DNA from: GCA-2861595 sp035536185
GTDB lineage: Bacteria; Actinomycetota; Acidimicrobiia; Acidimicrobiales; GCA-2861595
Direction: 5' to 3'
Assembly (NCBI GenBank): GCA_035536185.1
Contig: DATLOM010000060.1
Coordinates: 1 to 64,000, forward strand
Length of the DNA stretch: 64,000 bases
Shown here: piece after piece, positions 16,301-23,967 of the stretch
Position numbering within the stretch: the stretch's first letter is position 1
Layout: each line of letters starts with the position of its first letter
Program-made: the position numbers and the translations under genes
The notes under the pieces: generated by a model
Databases searched by the model: none
Seen by the model: only the letters and a program-made list of their open reading frames with translations
What the model was told of the DNA's origin: nothing

Positions 16301-17762
16301 CCGTGCTGGTGGACGCACTCGTGGTGGCCCCCACGAGCGGCGCCGGTGACTGGTACCGGGCCACGGCGAAGTCGCTGCCGCTGATTCTGGGTGAAGCCGC
16401 TAGAGCGCTGACGACATCTCCTGCCGCCACGATCTTGCCAGCATTCGGGTCCCCGGCAGGGTAGATGGCAAGTGCCGCAGCCCTGGAGTGCTCGGTCCCG
16501 AACGCCGTGGTCACCAGGCCTCCGGTGCCGAACCCCTGGTCTAGCGCCCCGTCGGAGCCGTAGCGGGCCAGGGCGAAGTCACAGCGTTGGGGATCGCCGC
16601 CGCAGGCCTCGCCACCCACGAGCACCTTGCCACCGGGCTCCACGACCACGTCCTTGGCGTTGGCGATGGAGGCTCCTTGGGATAGGAAGTCGGTTATGAC
16701 GCGGCCGGCGCCGCCAAATGTCCCGTCGCTGGACCCGCTTGAGGTGAATCTGGCCAGCACGAACTCACTGGGCGTTCCCGTCCGGGCACCGAACCCTGTC
16801 TGGCCGCCGACGACCACCTTGCCCGCGTTGCCGTTCGGATCGCCCTGCGGGTACAGGCCGACCGCAGTGGCGGTGCCTGCGAGGTTCAACGGGGCGGCGC
16901 CGCCGGTACCAAAGTCGGTGTCCAGGGCGTCCCCAGCGGTGTAGCGAAGGAGGTTGTTCTCGCTGAGCACGACGAGGAGGCCATTCGGCTGGACGACCAC
17001 GGCCTTGTAGCGCACGTCGTCGCCGGCCCCGATCACCATACCGTCGTCGGTGCTGCCGAACGTGGTGTCGAGGAGCCCCGTCGAGAGATAACGGACTAGT
17101 GCTGGCGCATTAGTACCCTGCCACTGAGCGCTGACCACCGTCCCCGATACCACGATCTTGCCGCCATTCCCGTTTGGGGTGCCGGGAGGATCGGGGGGGT
17201 ACAGGGCCATACCGAGTGCTGTTGCATTGGAGATCCCGGCCGGCAACTGCGTGAAGACTTTGCCCCCGACGCCGAATGAGAGGTCGGGTGCACCGTCGGC
17301 GGTGAAGCCGGCTAATGCGAAACGACAGTCGCCGCCCAGCGGGGTACAGGATGTCCCGGCGACCACGATACGGTTATCGGCACGAACGACCATAGCGGAG
17401 GCGTCATCGTCCCTGCCGTCGAAGTCCGCCAGGGTGGTCCCGCCGGCGCCGAAGGTGGTATCGAGAGTGCCATTGGCGCCGTACCGAGCCAGCCCGAAAT
17501 CTGCCCCCCGACCGCGAGCCATCGCTGCCGTTCCGACGGCCACGACCTTTCCACCGCCCTGAACGGCCACCGCCTTGGCAGCAGCTTCAGGTTCGGGGAA
17601 CCGGGTGGTCGCTTTCCCGTCGGTATCGAAGGTGGTATCGAGGTCGCCGGGCGCCGCCGTTGCCGGTGGCGTCGGCAGCACGAAGAGCACGGATGCGAGG
17701 ACGGCCGCGGCCAACGGCCACCGCCCGAGGCAACTGGAAAGGGTGCTCTTCTTCGACGTCAT
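13386..17762 (-). CDS. Giant delta-60-repeat surface protein with two Ig-like domains and 42-residue repeats
   Basis: A 1458-residue secreted protein of unknown function. After a signal peptide (about 1-36) come two blocks of delta-60-type propeller repeats (patterns GxLDTTFGxGG, VVQPDGKxVAVG, FALARY). Each block is followed by an invasin/Big_1-like Ig domain (VPADGATASTITVALKDAAGNPV; VPADGATTSTVTATLRDADGNPV). A Ser/Thr linker with TSSTTSS repeats comes next, then six tandem 42-residue repeats of the GYWLVASDGGVFAFGDA type. No C-terminal membrane helix is evident. Its ATG overlaps the stop of the BNR gene by 4 bp, so it belongs to the same operon, and it is followed 2 bp later by a Kelch gene. 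Both repeat blocks look like internally duplicated units. Confidence 0.85.
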   Translation of the reverse strand: MTSKKSTLSSCLGRWPLAAAVLASVLFVLPTPPATAAPGDLDTTFDTDGKATTRFPEPEAAAKAVAVQGGGKVVAVGTAAMARGRGADFGLARYGANGTLDTTFGAGGTTLADFDGRDDDASAMVVRADNRIVVAGTSCTPLGGDCRFALAGFTADGAPDLSFGVGGKVFTQLPAGISNATALGMALYPPDPPGTPNGNGGKIVVSGTVVSAQWQGTNAPALVRYLSTGLLDTTFGSTDDGMVIGAGDDVRYKAVVVQPNGLLVVLSENNLLRYTAGDALDTDFGTGGAAPLNLAGTATAVGLYPQGDPNGNAGKVVVGGQTGFGARTGTPSEFVLARFTSSGSSDGTFGGAGRVITDFLSQGASIANAKDVVVEPGGKVLVGGEACGGDPQRCDFALARYGSDGALDQGFGTGGLVTTAFGTEHSRAAALAIYPAGDPNAGKIVAAGDVVSALAASPRISGSDFAVARYQSPAPLVGATTSASTSTVTAAPTSVPADGATASTITVALKDAAGNPVPGKAVSLEATAGPGSPTIGSASGPSDSSGEVRFGVKSTTAGTNTFTATDTTDSVTVTDTADVTFTSAGTPVAPRSGIPDPAFGAGGKVTTGYPVERPGAGGALLAALSAVAVQPDGKLVAAGWDSLVGDFVVARYEPDGELDEAFGDRGMAATDFGATADVAAGLSVRGQGLVLGGTSCASTRSTTGDLVRRVVERVLDQAQQGTPEVDDDCRFALAGYTTDGRPDPFFGTGGQVRTDLGGPGEPGLATVLGMAVYPSSASGHAGKLLLSGMVERKDSTGSERQQHAVLVRYLPNGQIDSTFGTQGMVVTTFAGETRYNGVVVQADGRAVAVGNRSVIGFTVTGSIDPNFGSGGQAPLASAEGSARSIALYPSGDPKGNAGKVAVVVGEQFVVERLTSSGATDPSFGGHREALTRAFSRAGAASAQARAVVVEPDGSVVAAGDACTSGVCDFALARYLPDGTLDRGFGAGGVAVTPFPDGASGIAALAVYPPGDPRGNAGKVVAAGWARAARVAPAVPIDPTDFALARYLMAPPVGPVSASMSTISASPASVPADGATTSTVTATLRDADGNPVSGNEARLAKTGGPGSPHMSIAWAPSDSAGRVHFSVRSSTPGTNRFAVTDTTDSVTITSTAQVVFTAPATSGSSTASTTSSGTSSTTSSRTSSTTSSETSSTTGDQRDASGDEAAPESRDGYRLVAADGGIFSFGRSIFLGSGSGRRHSHPFVGTADAASSSGYWAVASDGTVLAFGGAPAFTWGAPPKLNAPIVGMASTPSGKGYWLVAEDGGVFTFGDARFFGSTGGIRLARPVVSMASTPSGRGYWLVASDGGVFAFGDARFAGSTGGRRLTKPVVAMAGTPSGNGYWLAASDGGVFAFGDAPFRGSTGAIRLNRPIVSMASTRSGKGYWLAASDGGIFAFGDAPFLGSTGAISLSRPIVGMAGR
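13389..14150. repeat. Six tandem 126-bp coding repeats (42-residue unit)
   Basis: The 3' end of the giant surface gene is built of repeats with a 126-bp period. They are seen as recurring segments such as the one encoding DGGVFAFGDAxFxGSTG at about 13450, 13576, 13702 and 13828, with more diverged copies to about 14150. Each encodes one probable propeller blade; five to seven blades would close a propeller. Confidence 0.85.
14185..14277. repeat. 24-bp tandem repeat encoding a Ser/Thr linker
   Basis: Three and a half or so copies of a 24-bp unit begin at 14185, 14209, 14233 and 14257 (GTGGTCGAAGAGGT... on the plus strand). On the minus strand they encode a TSSTTSSx linker between the second Ig-like domain and the 42-residue repeats. 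In-frame copy-number change would alter linker length only. Confidence 0.85.
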
Positions 17763-19861
17763 TGCTGCTCCTTGGCCGCTGGTTTCGTCCCGCCGCCACC
17801 AGCTCGGAACTCCGACACCATGCCCTTCTGAGCATGCGTCTTTCCGTCGCGGTCACGTACCAGGCACACCATGGCGTATCGAGCACCCGGCGCCAGGTCC
17901 ACGGCGAAGGTACCGGTGGCCCCTGGAGCCTGGGGGCGCACGGCGGCGAAGGGGGCGACGACGGTGATCTGATCGTCCCCGATGAGACCGCCGATCCCCG
18001 GCAGGTCGTCGGCCAGGGGAACCATCACCAGGCGATGCACCAGGCTCCCCCGGTTGGGCACCCGGAACAACACCCGGCCCGAGGGAACGGGACGGCTGTA
18101 GGAAAATGCCTGCTCCCGCATAGCCACTACCACGGTCGGCGGCCGGACTGGCAGGTCAGCGTAGCCCGGAGTGGTCGACCCAGCTCTGGTGACCAGGATA
18201 GCGGCGGCCACGGGAACGACCCCCAAGATCGCGGTCGCTCGGCGCCGGCTACTGGCCGGGCGCCCAGCTGTGGCTCCTTGCTGTCTGCGAGACTGGCTGG
18301 CCCGACGGGCGGCGAGACCAAGGAAGCACGCGCCGGCAAGAGCAAGGCCGACGCCGATGAGGCGGGCCATGGCGGCCGAGCCCCGGCCCTTCGGCAGCTC
18401 GAGAGAGGTGGCGAAGATGTCCTGGCCGGTGGTACCGACGAGACGGGTGGAGTTGCGAGTGTCCGTCCAGGCGGCGATCGCCTCGTCGCTCCTGGAGAGC
18501 AGGGCCAGGCGGGAGCCGAACTCGACGAGGTTCGCGGCAGCCGCCCCGACGTAGCGCTGGCCGATTCGTGACTCGAAGCTGTCGCGGGTGAGGCGGGTGT
18601 TCGGTGAGAAACGTCTCCCGCCGTCAGAGGAATAGGTGTAGGAGACCTCGTTGAGGACGTCCTTTGGGTCGGCTCGCCGGTCGTAGAAGATGGCGTCCAG
18701 GCGGCCATTGGGGGAGAGCGACAGGCGGGGGAGGTGCTGCGTGCGGCCGTTCCCACGGAGGTCGTCGTTCAAGCGGCGCACGCCGTCCCATGTCCGACCG
18801 CCAGTCCGGGAGCAGCGCAGCAGCACATCGGCGTCGCCGTGGCGGGCGTCGCCCCATGCTGCGCACAGCCGGTCCTCGTCGGCTACGAGCGACGCAGGTG
18901 GCATCGTGAAGATGAGCATGACCCGCTCGAAGGGTACGACTTCACTGTCGACGACGACACCGCGAGGGAAGCGCCGCCCGCCATCTCGGGAGGTGGAGAC
19001 TACCAACGACCACGTGCCCTCCCAGACCGGCCCCTCGAGGCCCTGGTAGTCCCTCACGTCCTCCCCGAGGTCGAAATAGCCGACGTGCACGGAGCCGTCG
19101 GTCCCGAGAGCGAGGACGGGAGCTGCCACCCGTTGGCGCGCCGGGTCGCTCACCTGGACGGGCTCGGAGAAGCTGGTGCCCCCGTCGTCGGAGTACGAAG
19201 CCATCACCGGGTTCGGTGGTGGGCCGAAAGCGCCGAGGGGCGGGTCCGAGGTGGCGTGCAGCCAGACGAGATGCAGGCGCCCTCGTTCGCCGCTATCGGG
19301 CTCGATGGCCATCCTGGCTCCGAAGTTCAGCGGGCCCAGCACGCGTTTGGGACTGGTGAAGCTTCGGGCTCGATCGTCGGAGGTGGTGAGGAAGACACCC
19401 ATGGGCTCGTTCCCGGTCCCGGCCAGCCCGACGAAGAGGTAGTAGAGCCTGCCTCCCTGGTCGAATGCCGCCTCGGGCGCATAGCACCTCTCGGCGCCGG
19501 CCGGCAGCTTCGGTACGGGCCGTGCGCTGGTCCAGCTGCGGCCGCCGTCGCCCGAGAGCTGGAGCGCGCAGCTGAACTCGGGTGCGTCGACCCGGTTCGC
19601 CATCGCTACGAACCGCTCGTCTCTCGGATCGGCCACCAACGCCGGGGAGTTGTTGGCCACCTCCCGCCCTGCGTCCATGGCGGTCACCGGCACCTCGGCG
19701 TCGACGGAGGGCTTCGCGCCAGCGGCCGGCGCGCTGGTGGCCGGCACCACGCCGAAGGATAGGGCAAGGCCGGCGGCGGCAAAGGTGAGGCCGACCAGGG
19801 CCAGTACGAGCGTCAGCCCGGTGCGGAGATCGCTCCGCACCGGGCTGGCATGTTCATCCAC
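17759..19861 (-). CDS. BNR/sialidase-like propeller fused to a cupredoxin-like domain
   Basis: A 700-residue exported protein. An N-terminal hydrophobic helix (about 15-37) is followed by a BNR/sialidase-fold propeller with Asp-box-like motifs (SGDGGRSWTS, SDDGGTSFSEP, STSRDGGRRF, SSDGGRRFS), then a membrane helix near 475-495. A second hydrophobic stretch (about 520-540) precedes a C-terminal domain with a plastocyanin-like pattern: SLVHRLVM, then Cys-Leu-Val ... His-Ala-Gln-Lys-Gly-Met, i.e. the His...Cys...His...Met order of type 1 copper sites. Sialidase catalytic residues were not identified, so enzymatic activity is not claimed. The start is GTG 19861. A shorter homologue without the cupredoxin lies at 55494-57077. 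It heads the run of 4-bp-overlapping genes leading to ftsH1. Confidence 0.8.
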   Translation of the reverse strand: MDEHASPVRSDLRTGLTLVLALVGLTFAAAGLALSFGVVPATSAPAAGAKPSVDAEVPVTAMDAGREVANNSPALVADPRDERFVAMANRVDAPEFSCALQLSGDGGRSWTSARPVPKLPAGAERCYAPEAAFDQGGRLYYLFVGLAGTGNEPMGVFLTTSDDRARSFTSPKRVLGPLNFGARMAIEPDSGERGRLHLVWLHATSDPPLGAFGPPPNPVMASYSDDGGTSFSEPVQVSDPARQRVAAPVLALGTDGSVHVGYFDLGEDVRDYQGLEGPVWEGTWSLVVSTSRDGGRRFPRGVVVDSEVVPFERVMLIFTMPPASLVADEDRLCAAWGDARHGDADVLLRCSRTGGRTWDGVRRLNDDLRGNGRTQHLPRLSLSPNGRLDAIFYDRRADPKDVLNEVSYTYSSDGGRRFSPNTRLTRDSFESRIGQRYVGAAAANLVEFGSRLALLSRSDEAIAAWTDTRNSTRLVGTTGQDIFATSLELPKGRGSAAMARLIGVGLALAGACFLGLAARRASQSRRQQGATAGRPASSRRRATAILGVVPVAAAILVTRAGSTTPGYADLPVRPPTVVVAMREQAFSYSRPVPSGRVLFRVPNRGSLVHRLVMVPLADDLPGIGGLIGDDQITVVAPFAAVRPQAPGATGTFAVDLAPGARYAMVCLVRDRDGKTHAQKGMVSEFRAGGGGTKPAAKEQQ

Positions 19862-19896
19862 TGCAGGTTCCCACTTCCCCCGAGTTCGAACGACCC

Positions 19897-20658
19897 CTAG
19901 AAGCTGAAGAACGGGGCCTGAAGGCCGTACTGGGTCGAGCCGGTGAGGGGGGCCGGCCTGGCGACGACCTTCGAGACGCAGATCGCGGACTCATCTGTTG
20001 TGAACGGCGAACTTGGGTCCCAGAGGTTCTGGCCCATGGTGTTGAGGCCAGTAAAGGTCTCGGACCCGTTACCGGAACCGTTGACGGTGATCGTGTAGTC
20101 CCCTGTGGCCCTGATCGTCTTGACCGGGTTCTCATCGTTGGGTACGTACGCTCTGGGATCACGGTCGTCACCACCAGGTTGGGCCCCAACCCACATGCAG
20201 TCCGTTATGTACTGGCGACTGAGCGGGTTGTCGGCGACGTTGGTGTACTCGAAGCCGGTGGACCTGTAACTGACGGTGTAGTCGGCTGCCGGCAGGGTGT
20301 TGGACCCACCCGTGCCACTTCCGGCAAGCGGGTTGAAGTCGTCGTAGGCCGGGTCCAGCGGCCCGCCCGTGGCACCGCACATGGGCGACGGTGCCAGAGT
20401 GATGGTCAGGCTGCCGCCGACCTGGTCGATCGCTGCCTTGCCCGTAGGCTCGCCTCCGAGGTTGCAGTAGTCCATCCTCCCCGCGATGTTGGCGCCGTGG
20501 ACGGTCACGCTCGGGCCGTTGACTTGGGTCCGGTTGCCCTTCACCGTCATCTTCCCGACGTAGGTGGTGCAGGCGAAGGCGACGCTGGACATGGCGACAA
20601 CACTGCCCCCGATCCCGGCGGCGCACAGCAACTTCTTCTTTGTCATATTGATTCTCAA
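19897..20658 (-). CDS. Small secreted protein with Ala-Phe-Ala-Cys-Thr signal peptide junction
   Basis: A 253-residue exported protein of unknown family. The signal peptide is about 29 residues and ends ...SSVAFA before CTTYVGKMTVKG; a predicted signal-peptidase cut leaves an N-terminal Cys-Thr, as in the 23308-23883 and 58246-59241 products. The mature part is beta-rich with seven or so cysteines and no membrane segment; the C-terminus is QAPFFSF. A TTG start at 20658 is chosen because AAAGGA lies 6 bp upstream; ATG 20646 is the alternative. Only 35 bp separate it from the BNR gene, so it probably heads the six-gene operon ending with ftsH1. A decayed copy of its 3' half lies upstream, at 20849-21062. 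Confidence 0.75.
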   Translation of the reverse strand: MRINMTKKKLLCAAGIGGSVVAMSSVAFACTTYVGKMTVKGNRTQVNGPSVTVHGANIAGRMDYCNLGGEPTGKAAIDQVGGSLTITLAPSPMCGATGGPLDPAYDDFNPLAGSGTGGSNTLPAADYTVSYRSTGFEYTNVADNPLSRQYITDCMWVGAQPGGDDRDPRAYVPNDENPVKTIRATGDYTITVNGSGNGSETFTGLNTMGQNLWDPSSPFTTDESAICVSKVVARPAPLTGSTQYGLQAPFFSF

Positions 20659-20783
20659 GGTGATTCCTTTCTGGTTGGTGTAATCGTGAACTACGTGTAG
20701 CGCTTACTCACAGCTGTTGCTCCAGATCATGCACCGGCTAGACGCGGCCTCCCTCCCCCACCCGGGATCGTTTCTCCTTCGTC

Positions 20784-20844
20784 AGTATGACGGTCAACAT
20801 TCAAAGAAACAACAGTACGGGCGCTATCTTCAGTCAATCTTCAG
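20784..20844 (-). promoter_or_regulatory. Promoter with inverted-orientation TTCAG direct repeat (site G)
   Basis: Plus-strand TTCAG-TCAATC-TTCAG at 20829-20844 has an 11-bp period. Read toward the minus-strand gene it is CTGAA-N6-CTGAAG, followed by exactly 38 bp and then CATACT (20789-20784) as the -10 element. The same 38-bp geometry is found at sites D and E. It would drive the small secreted protein gene and, by read-through, the propeller/ftsH1 operon. Confidence 0.7.
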
Positions 20845-20848
20845 CAAC

Positions 20849-21062
20849 TAGAAGCTGTAGAAGGGGGCTTGTAGGCCGACGAGGTGAGCCAGCTCCCGCG
20901 GAGACGCAGATCGCCGACTCGTCGGTCGTCAGCGGCGCATCCGGGTCCCAGAGATTGTGGCCCATGCTGTTGAGGCCAGTGAAGGTCTCGGAGCCGTTGC
21001 CGGACCCGTCCACCGTTGATCGTGTAGTCGCAGGCGCCCTGATCGTCTTGACGGTCCGCCTG
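20849..21062 (-). pseudogene. Decayed partial copy of the small secreted protein gene
   Basis: This stretch aligns by eye with the 3' part of the intact gene (19899-20130). Shared segments include those encoding the C-terminal FYSF-like end, ETQIADS (reverse frame AICVSK region), TGLNSMGHNLWDP and DYTING. Several small deletions break the frame and no start is present. The simplest reading is a tandem duplication of which the upstream copy has decayed. Site G of the promoter lies between the two copies, 5 bp from the pseudogene end. Confidence 0.75.
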
Positions 21063-21146
21063 TCGCACCGCGCGGCATCACCTTCAGTCGATCTCCACTA
21101 ACGGGGTCTTGTCGGCCCTCGGCCCCTCAGGCCGAGCCGGCGGGAA

Positions 21147-23351
21147 CTACTGAGTACCTGGCTCAGCGACAACCCTTTTCAGCTCCTGGAGGAACCGTTT
21201 GTCGAGTGGGCTGGAGCGAACCGCTCGGCGGAGAGCAGCGACGGCGGATCTCCGTGCCGAGCCCGTTGCCGCCTCATAGCTGTCCACTCGATCGATCTCC
21301 AGGAGGATCGTGGCGTAACGATGGAGAAGAGTCGCGTCCCGCGGCGCCATCTTGGTGGCACCCTCGTAGGCTTTTCGGGCCTCGGCCAGGGCCTGCAGCT
21401 GGGGGGGCGACCCCGGCGGCAGTCCTCGAGCGGCTCGTGCCTTCGCCTGCCCGAGAAGGGCCAGGTAAGTCGGCTCCCAAGGATTCAGGGCGATGGCTCT
21501 CTTCAGGTTTCGGATGGATCGGTTCACGAGCTCACGGCCCGCTGCCCGATCTACGGGTTCAGCTCTGGCCGCGGCAGATCTTGCTGCCGCATTCTCCGTG
21601 AGCGCCGCTCGGTAGCTGCGGTCAGCTCGGTAGGGAGCGCTCACCAGTCTGGCGAAGCCGAACAGTGCGATCGCCGACAGGAGGACGGCGATCGCCTCCG
21701 TTCTCAGGTTTGTGCCCCGGTGGCGCGGAATCAGGTCGGCGGGTAAAGGCGCTCCGATGGGAGCCCGCGTGACAACCACTATGAGCCCGAGAAGTGCCCA
21801 GAACGCAAAGGTGAGCCCGATCTGCTGCACGTTGAAGCTGGCCTGCACGACGTACGCAGCGAGAGCTGCTGCCAATGCAGCCAGAATGAGACGTGCCTCC
21901 CTCGCAGCTCGAGCTTCGGAGGGGTCATTGCTGCCCTCCAGTCGGCGAAGGCGCTTCATCGCCGTAATCGTTCGGGCCCCGGCGAACAGCAGGAGGGTAG
22001 AGAACAGTAGAAGCCCGGGGTACCCCTGATTGGCCAGGTAGTTCATGAACAGGTTGTGCGGTCCGTTGGCCGGCCTGGTGTCGTACCGCGGTGAAAGGGT
22101 CGCATAACCCTCCGGCCCGACCCCCACCAGGGGACGCTCGTTGGCCATACTCACGGCAGCCTTCCAGAAACTCGCGCGCTGCGCCGCAGTGCTTTCCCCG
22201 CTGAAGTCGAAGGTCGAGGCCAACTGGTCCACCGCGCCGATCGAGCCGAATGCCTGTCCCGCCGCCAACACGGCTACGACGGCCAGCCCCATGATCGAGA
22301 CGGCCAGTCGCCGCCGCCGGTGGAGCCGTGGCCGGAGGAGCCCTACCAGAAGGATGACGGCGATGATGGAGGCGAGCCACGCCCCCCGCGTCGAGGTTTG
22401 GAGCAACTCGACCATCAGGGCGGCGGTCATCGCGACGATCAGGCCCCGAATCCACCATGCTTGGTGGAGCAATAGCAGTACCAGGCCGATCGGGAGGAGC
22501 ATCGCCAGGAAACCGGCCAGATGGTTAGGGTTCCCGAACGTGGACCAGATTGAGCTTCCCTTGGCGAAGGTGAGCGATTCGCCCCAGTCCACCCAGTCCC
22601 AGTCTGGGCCCGACCACGTTCGGTCGTGAAGTTGCATCAGCCCGTAGAGCACGACGAGACCGCCGGCTCCGAAGTAGAGCACCGACACAGCGTTCTTCAC
22701 ATCGCGGAGCGCGAACGACTCCGCGATGGCGAAGAACAGCACGGTGAAGGCAACGGCCGAGTACAACCCGTCGTACGACCTGTAGTCCCCGAGCAGGCTC
22801 AACCGAGGATCGAGGCTGGTGGCCGTGGTCACCGCCGTCCAGCCGAGGAGCCCCAGAACGGGCCAAGTCAGGCCGTTCCTCCATTCCGGGAAGCGGCGAT
22901 GCCGGAGCCAGTCGAGGATCCAGAGCAGAGCGAGAACGAAGCTCCCGATGGCCACGACCGTGTACTTCGGGAGGTTGAAGCCCTCGACGGTGCCAGGATC
23001 GAAGAGGACAGGTACCACCGCAAGCAGCACGAGCAGGACGAATTTTCTCGAACTGCGCCATGGCTCCTCGCGTCGGGCCACGGCGCGTCCCGCACCAACC
23101 ACCAAGACACCGACGGCGCCGGCGAAGAGGAGGAAGACGGTTGGGGCGCCGCGGTGGACGACGCCGGCCAGGGACAGCGCCAAGACGAGGGCCGCGAACC
23201 CGCCGAATGTGACCAGATAGCCGAAGCCCGAGCCTGTCGGCCACCGTGGCGCGAGCGGGCCGCGCTTCTGTGGCGTAACCGTCAGAGGGCTGCTCCGCCC
23301 CTCAGGATCAGCTCTTGGGGAGGAAGAGCGCGCGGCGCGCTCCCGCTGCAC
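21147..23351 (-). CDS. O-antigen ligase/polymerase-like membrane protein with C-terminal TPR region
   Basis: A 734-residue protein with about twelve membrane helices and the Wzy_C/WaaL-family signature in the large loop: ERPLVGVGPEGYATLSPRY followed by NGPHNLFMNYLANQGYPGLLLF. Such proteins transfer or polymerise lipid-linked glycans on the outer face of the membrane. The C-terminal 150 residues are soluble and TPR-like (NPWEPTYLALLGQAKARA, RDATLLHRYATILLEIDR). The only start with enough N-terminus is GTG 23351, inside the upstream gene (44-bp overlap), suggesting coupled translation. Candidate substrates are the products of the polysaccharide cluster at 35.8-46.9 kb, or a glycan attached to the surface propellers. 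Confidence 0.8.
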   Translation of the reverse strand: MQRERAARSSSPRADPEGRSSPLTVTPQKRGPLAPRWPTGSGFGYLVTFGGFAALVLALSLAGVVHRGAPTVFLLFAGAVGVLVVGAGRAVARREEPWRSSRKFVLLVLLAVVPVLFDPGTVEGFNLPKYTVVAIGSFVLALLWILDWLRHRRFPEWRNGLTWPVLGLLGWTAVTTATSLDPRLSLLGDYRSYDGLYSAVAFTVLFFAIAESFALRDVKNAVSVLYFGAGGLVVLYGLMQLHDRTWSGPDWDWVDWGESLTFAKGSSIWSTFGNPNHLAGFLAMLLPIGLVLLLLHQAWWIRGLIVAMTAALMVELLQTSTRGAWLASIIAVILLVGLLRPRLHRRRRLAVSIMGLAVVAVLAAGQAFGSIGAVDQLASTFDFSGESTAAQRASFWKAAVSMANERPLVGVGPEGYATLSPRYDTRPANGPHNLFMNYLANQGYPGLLLFSTLLLFAGARTITAMKRLRRLEGSNDPSEARAAREARLILAALAAALAAYVVQASFNVQQIGLTFAFWALLGLIVVVTRAPIGAPLPADLIPRHRGTNLRTEAIAVLLSAIALFGFARLVSAPYRADRSYRAALTENAAARSAAARAEPVDRAAGRELVNRSIRNLKRAIALNPWEPTYLALLGQAKARAARGLPPGSPPQLQALAEARKAYEGATKMAPRDATLLHRYATILLEIDRVDSYEAATGSARRSAVAALRRAVRSSPLDKRFLQELKRVVAEPGTQ

Positions 23352-23883
23352 CGAACCCGAGCGCCAATGCCGCCAGTCCTACCGTCAACAGGATCACCCC
23401 CGGCTCGAGCGGGTTGCCCGCCGGCTCCTGTGTTAGGGACTCGTGAGGGGCGCTGGAGAACGCCTCCCACGGCCCGTCGATGGCATCCGCAGCGGACGAA
23501 GCGGCGAGATTGCCCGCCGTCGGTGGGGTCACCTCTATGGCAGCCCGCCCAAGTCCTTGATCGCCGGCAACCAGCACGAGGTAGTACACCCCCGGGTCCA
23601 CCGCTGGAACGGTGATCTCAGTGGAGAAGCCGCTTCCGAACTGTCCCCCGTCGGCCATGGCGGTAGCGAGGATTGGTCCACGCACACCGTTCCATCGGAT
23701 CTCGACGATGCCGGGAGTGGCCGAGTCACCGCTCAACACGAGCCTTGTCTGTGGGGCAGCCGCCTGTACGGCCAGGGGAGCGATGCCAACTTGAGCCGTG
23801 CAGGCCCACGCCACACCGGCGAAGCCGAGCGCGGCCGCCACCACGCCGAGCACGACACCGATGCTGCGCTTTTTAACTCTCAT
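23308..23883 (-). CDS. Exported protein with Ala-Trp-Ala-Cys-Thr signal peptide junction and C-terminal anchor
   Basis: A 191-residue protein: signal peptide (about 1-27) ending GFAGVAWA before CTAQVGIAPLAV, a beta-sandwich-like region (LVLSGDSATPGIVEIRWNGVRGPILATA, VDPGVYYLVLVAGD), a short linker and one C-terminal helix (GVILLTVGLAALALGFGAAG) with a basic tail. The 58246-59241 product has the same layout, including VEIRWN...GPxLATA and VxPxxYYxV, with a longer stalk. Function unknown; a surface-anchored small Ig-like domain. GGAG lies 7 bp before the ATG. It is preceded by TTCAG promoter site F and overlaps the ligase-like gene. Confidence 0.8.
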   Translation of the reverse strand: MRVKKRSIGVVLGVVAAALGFAGVAWACTAQVGIAPLAVQAAAPQTRLVLSGDSATPGIVEIRWNGVRGPILATAMADGGQFGSGFSTEITVPAVDPGVYYLVLVAGDQGLGRAAIEVTPPTAGNLAASSAADAIDGPWEAFSSAPHESLTQEPAGNPLEPGVILLTVGLAALALGFGAAGARRALFLPKS

Positions 23884-23920
23884 CGACTGCTCCGATCACT
23901 GTGCCGCCGGTGTAATGCCC

Positions 23921-23952
23921 AGTATGAGGCCTCCACCTGAAGAATCCCTGAA
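23921..23952 (-). promoter_or_regulatory. Promoter with TTCAG direct repeat (site F)
   Basis: In gene orientation: TTCAG-GGATTC-TTCAG (23952-23937), a 10-bp spacer, then CATACT (23926-23921) as the -10 element. A predicted leader of about 30 nt ends at the Shine-Dalgarno of the 23883 gene. This is the N10 class of the shared promoter signature. Confidence 0.75.
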
Positions 23953-23967
23953 ATTCCAGCAAGTTTT

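Noticed and set aside
17759..19861. Annotation as an active sialidase
   Set aside because: Asp-box motifs define the fold only; the arginine triad and catalytic Tyr/Glu of sialidases could not be recognised.
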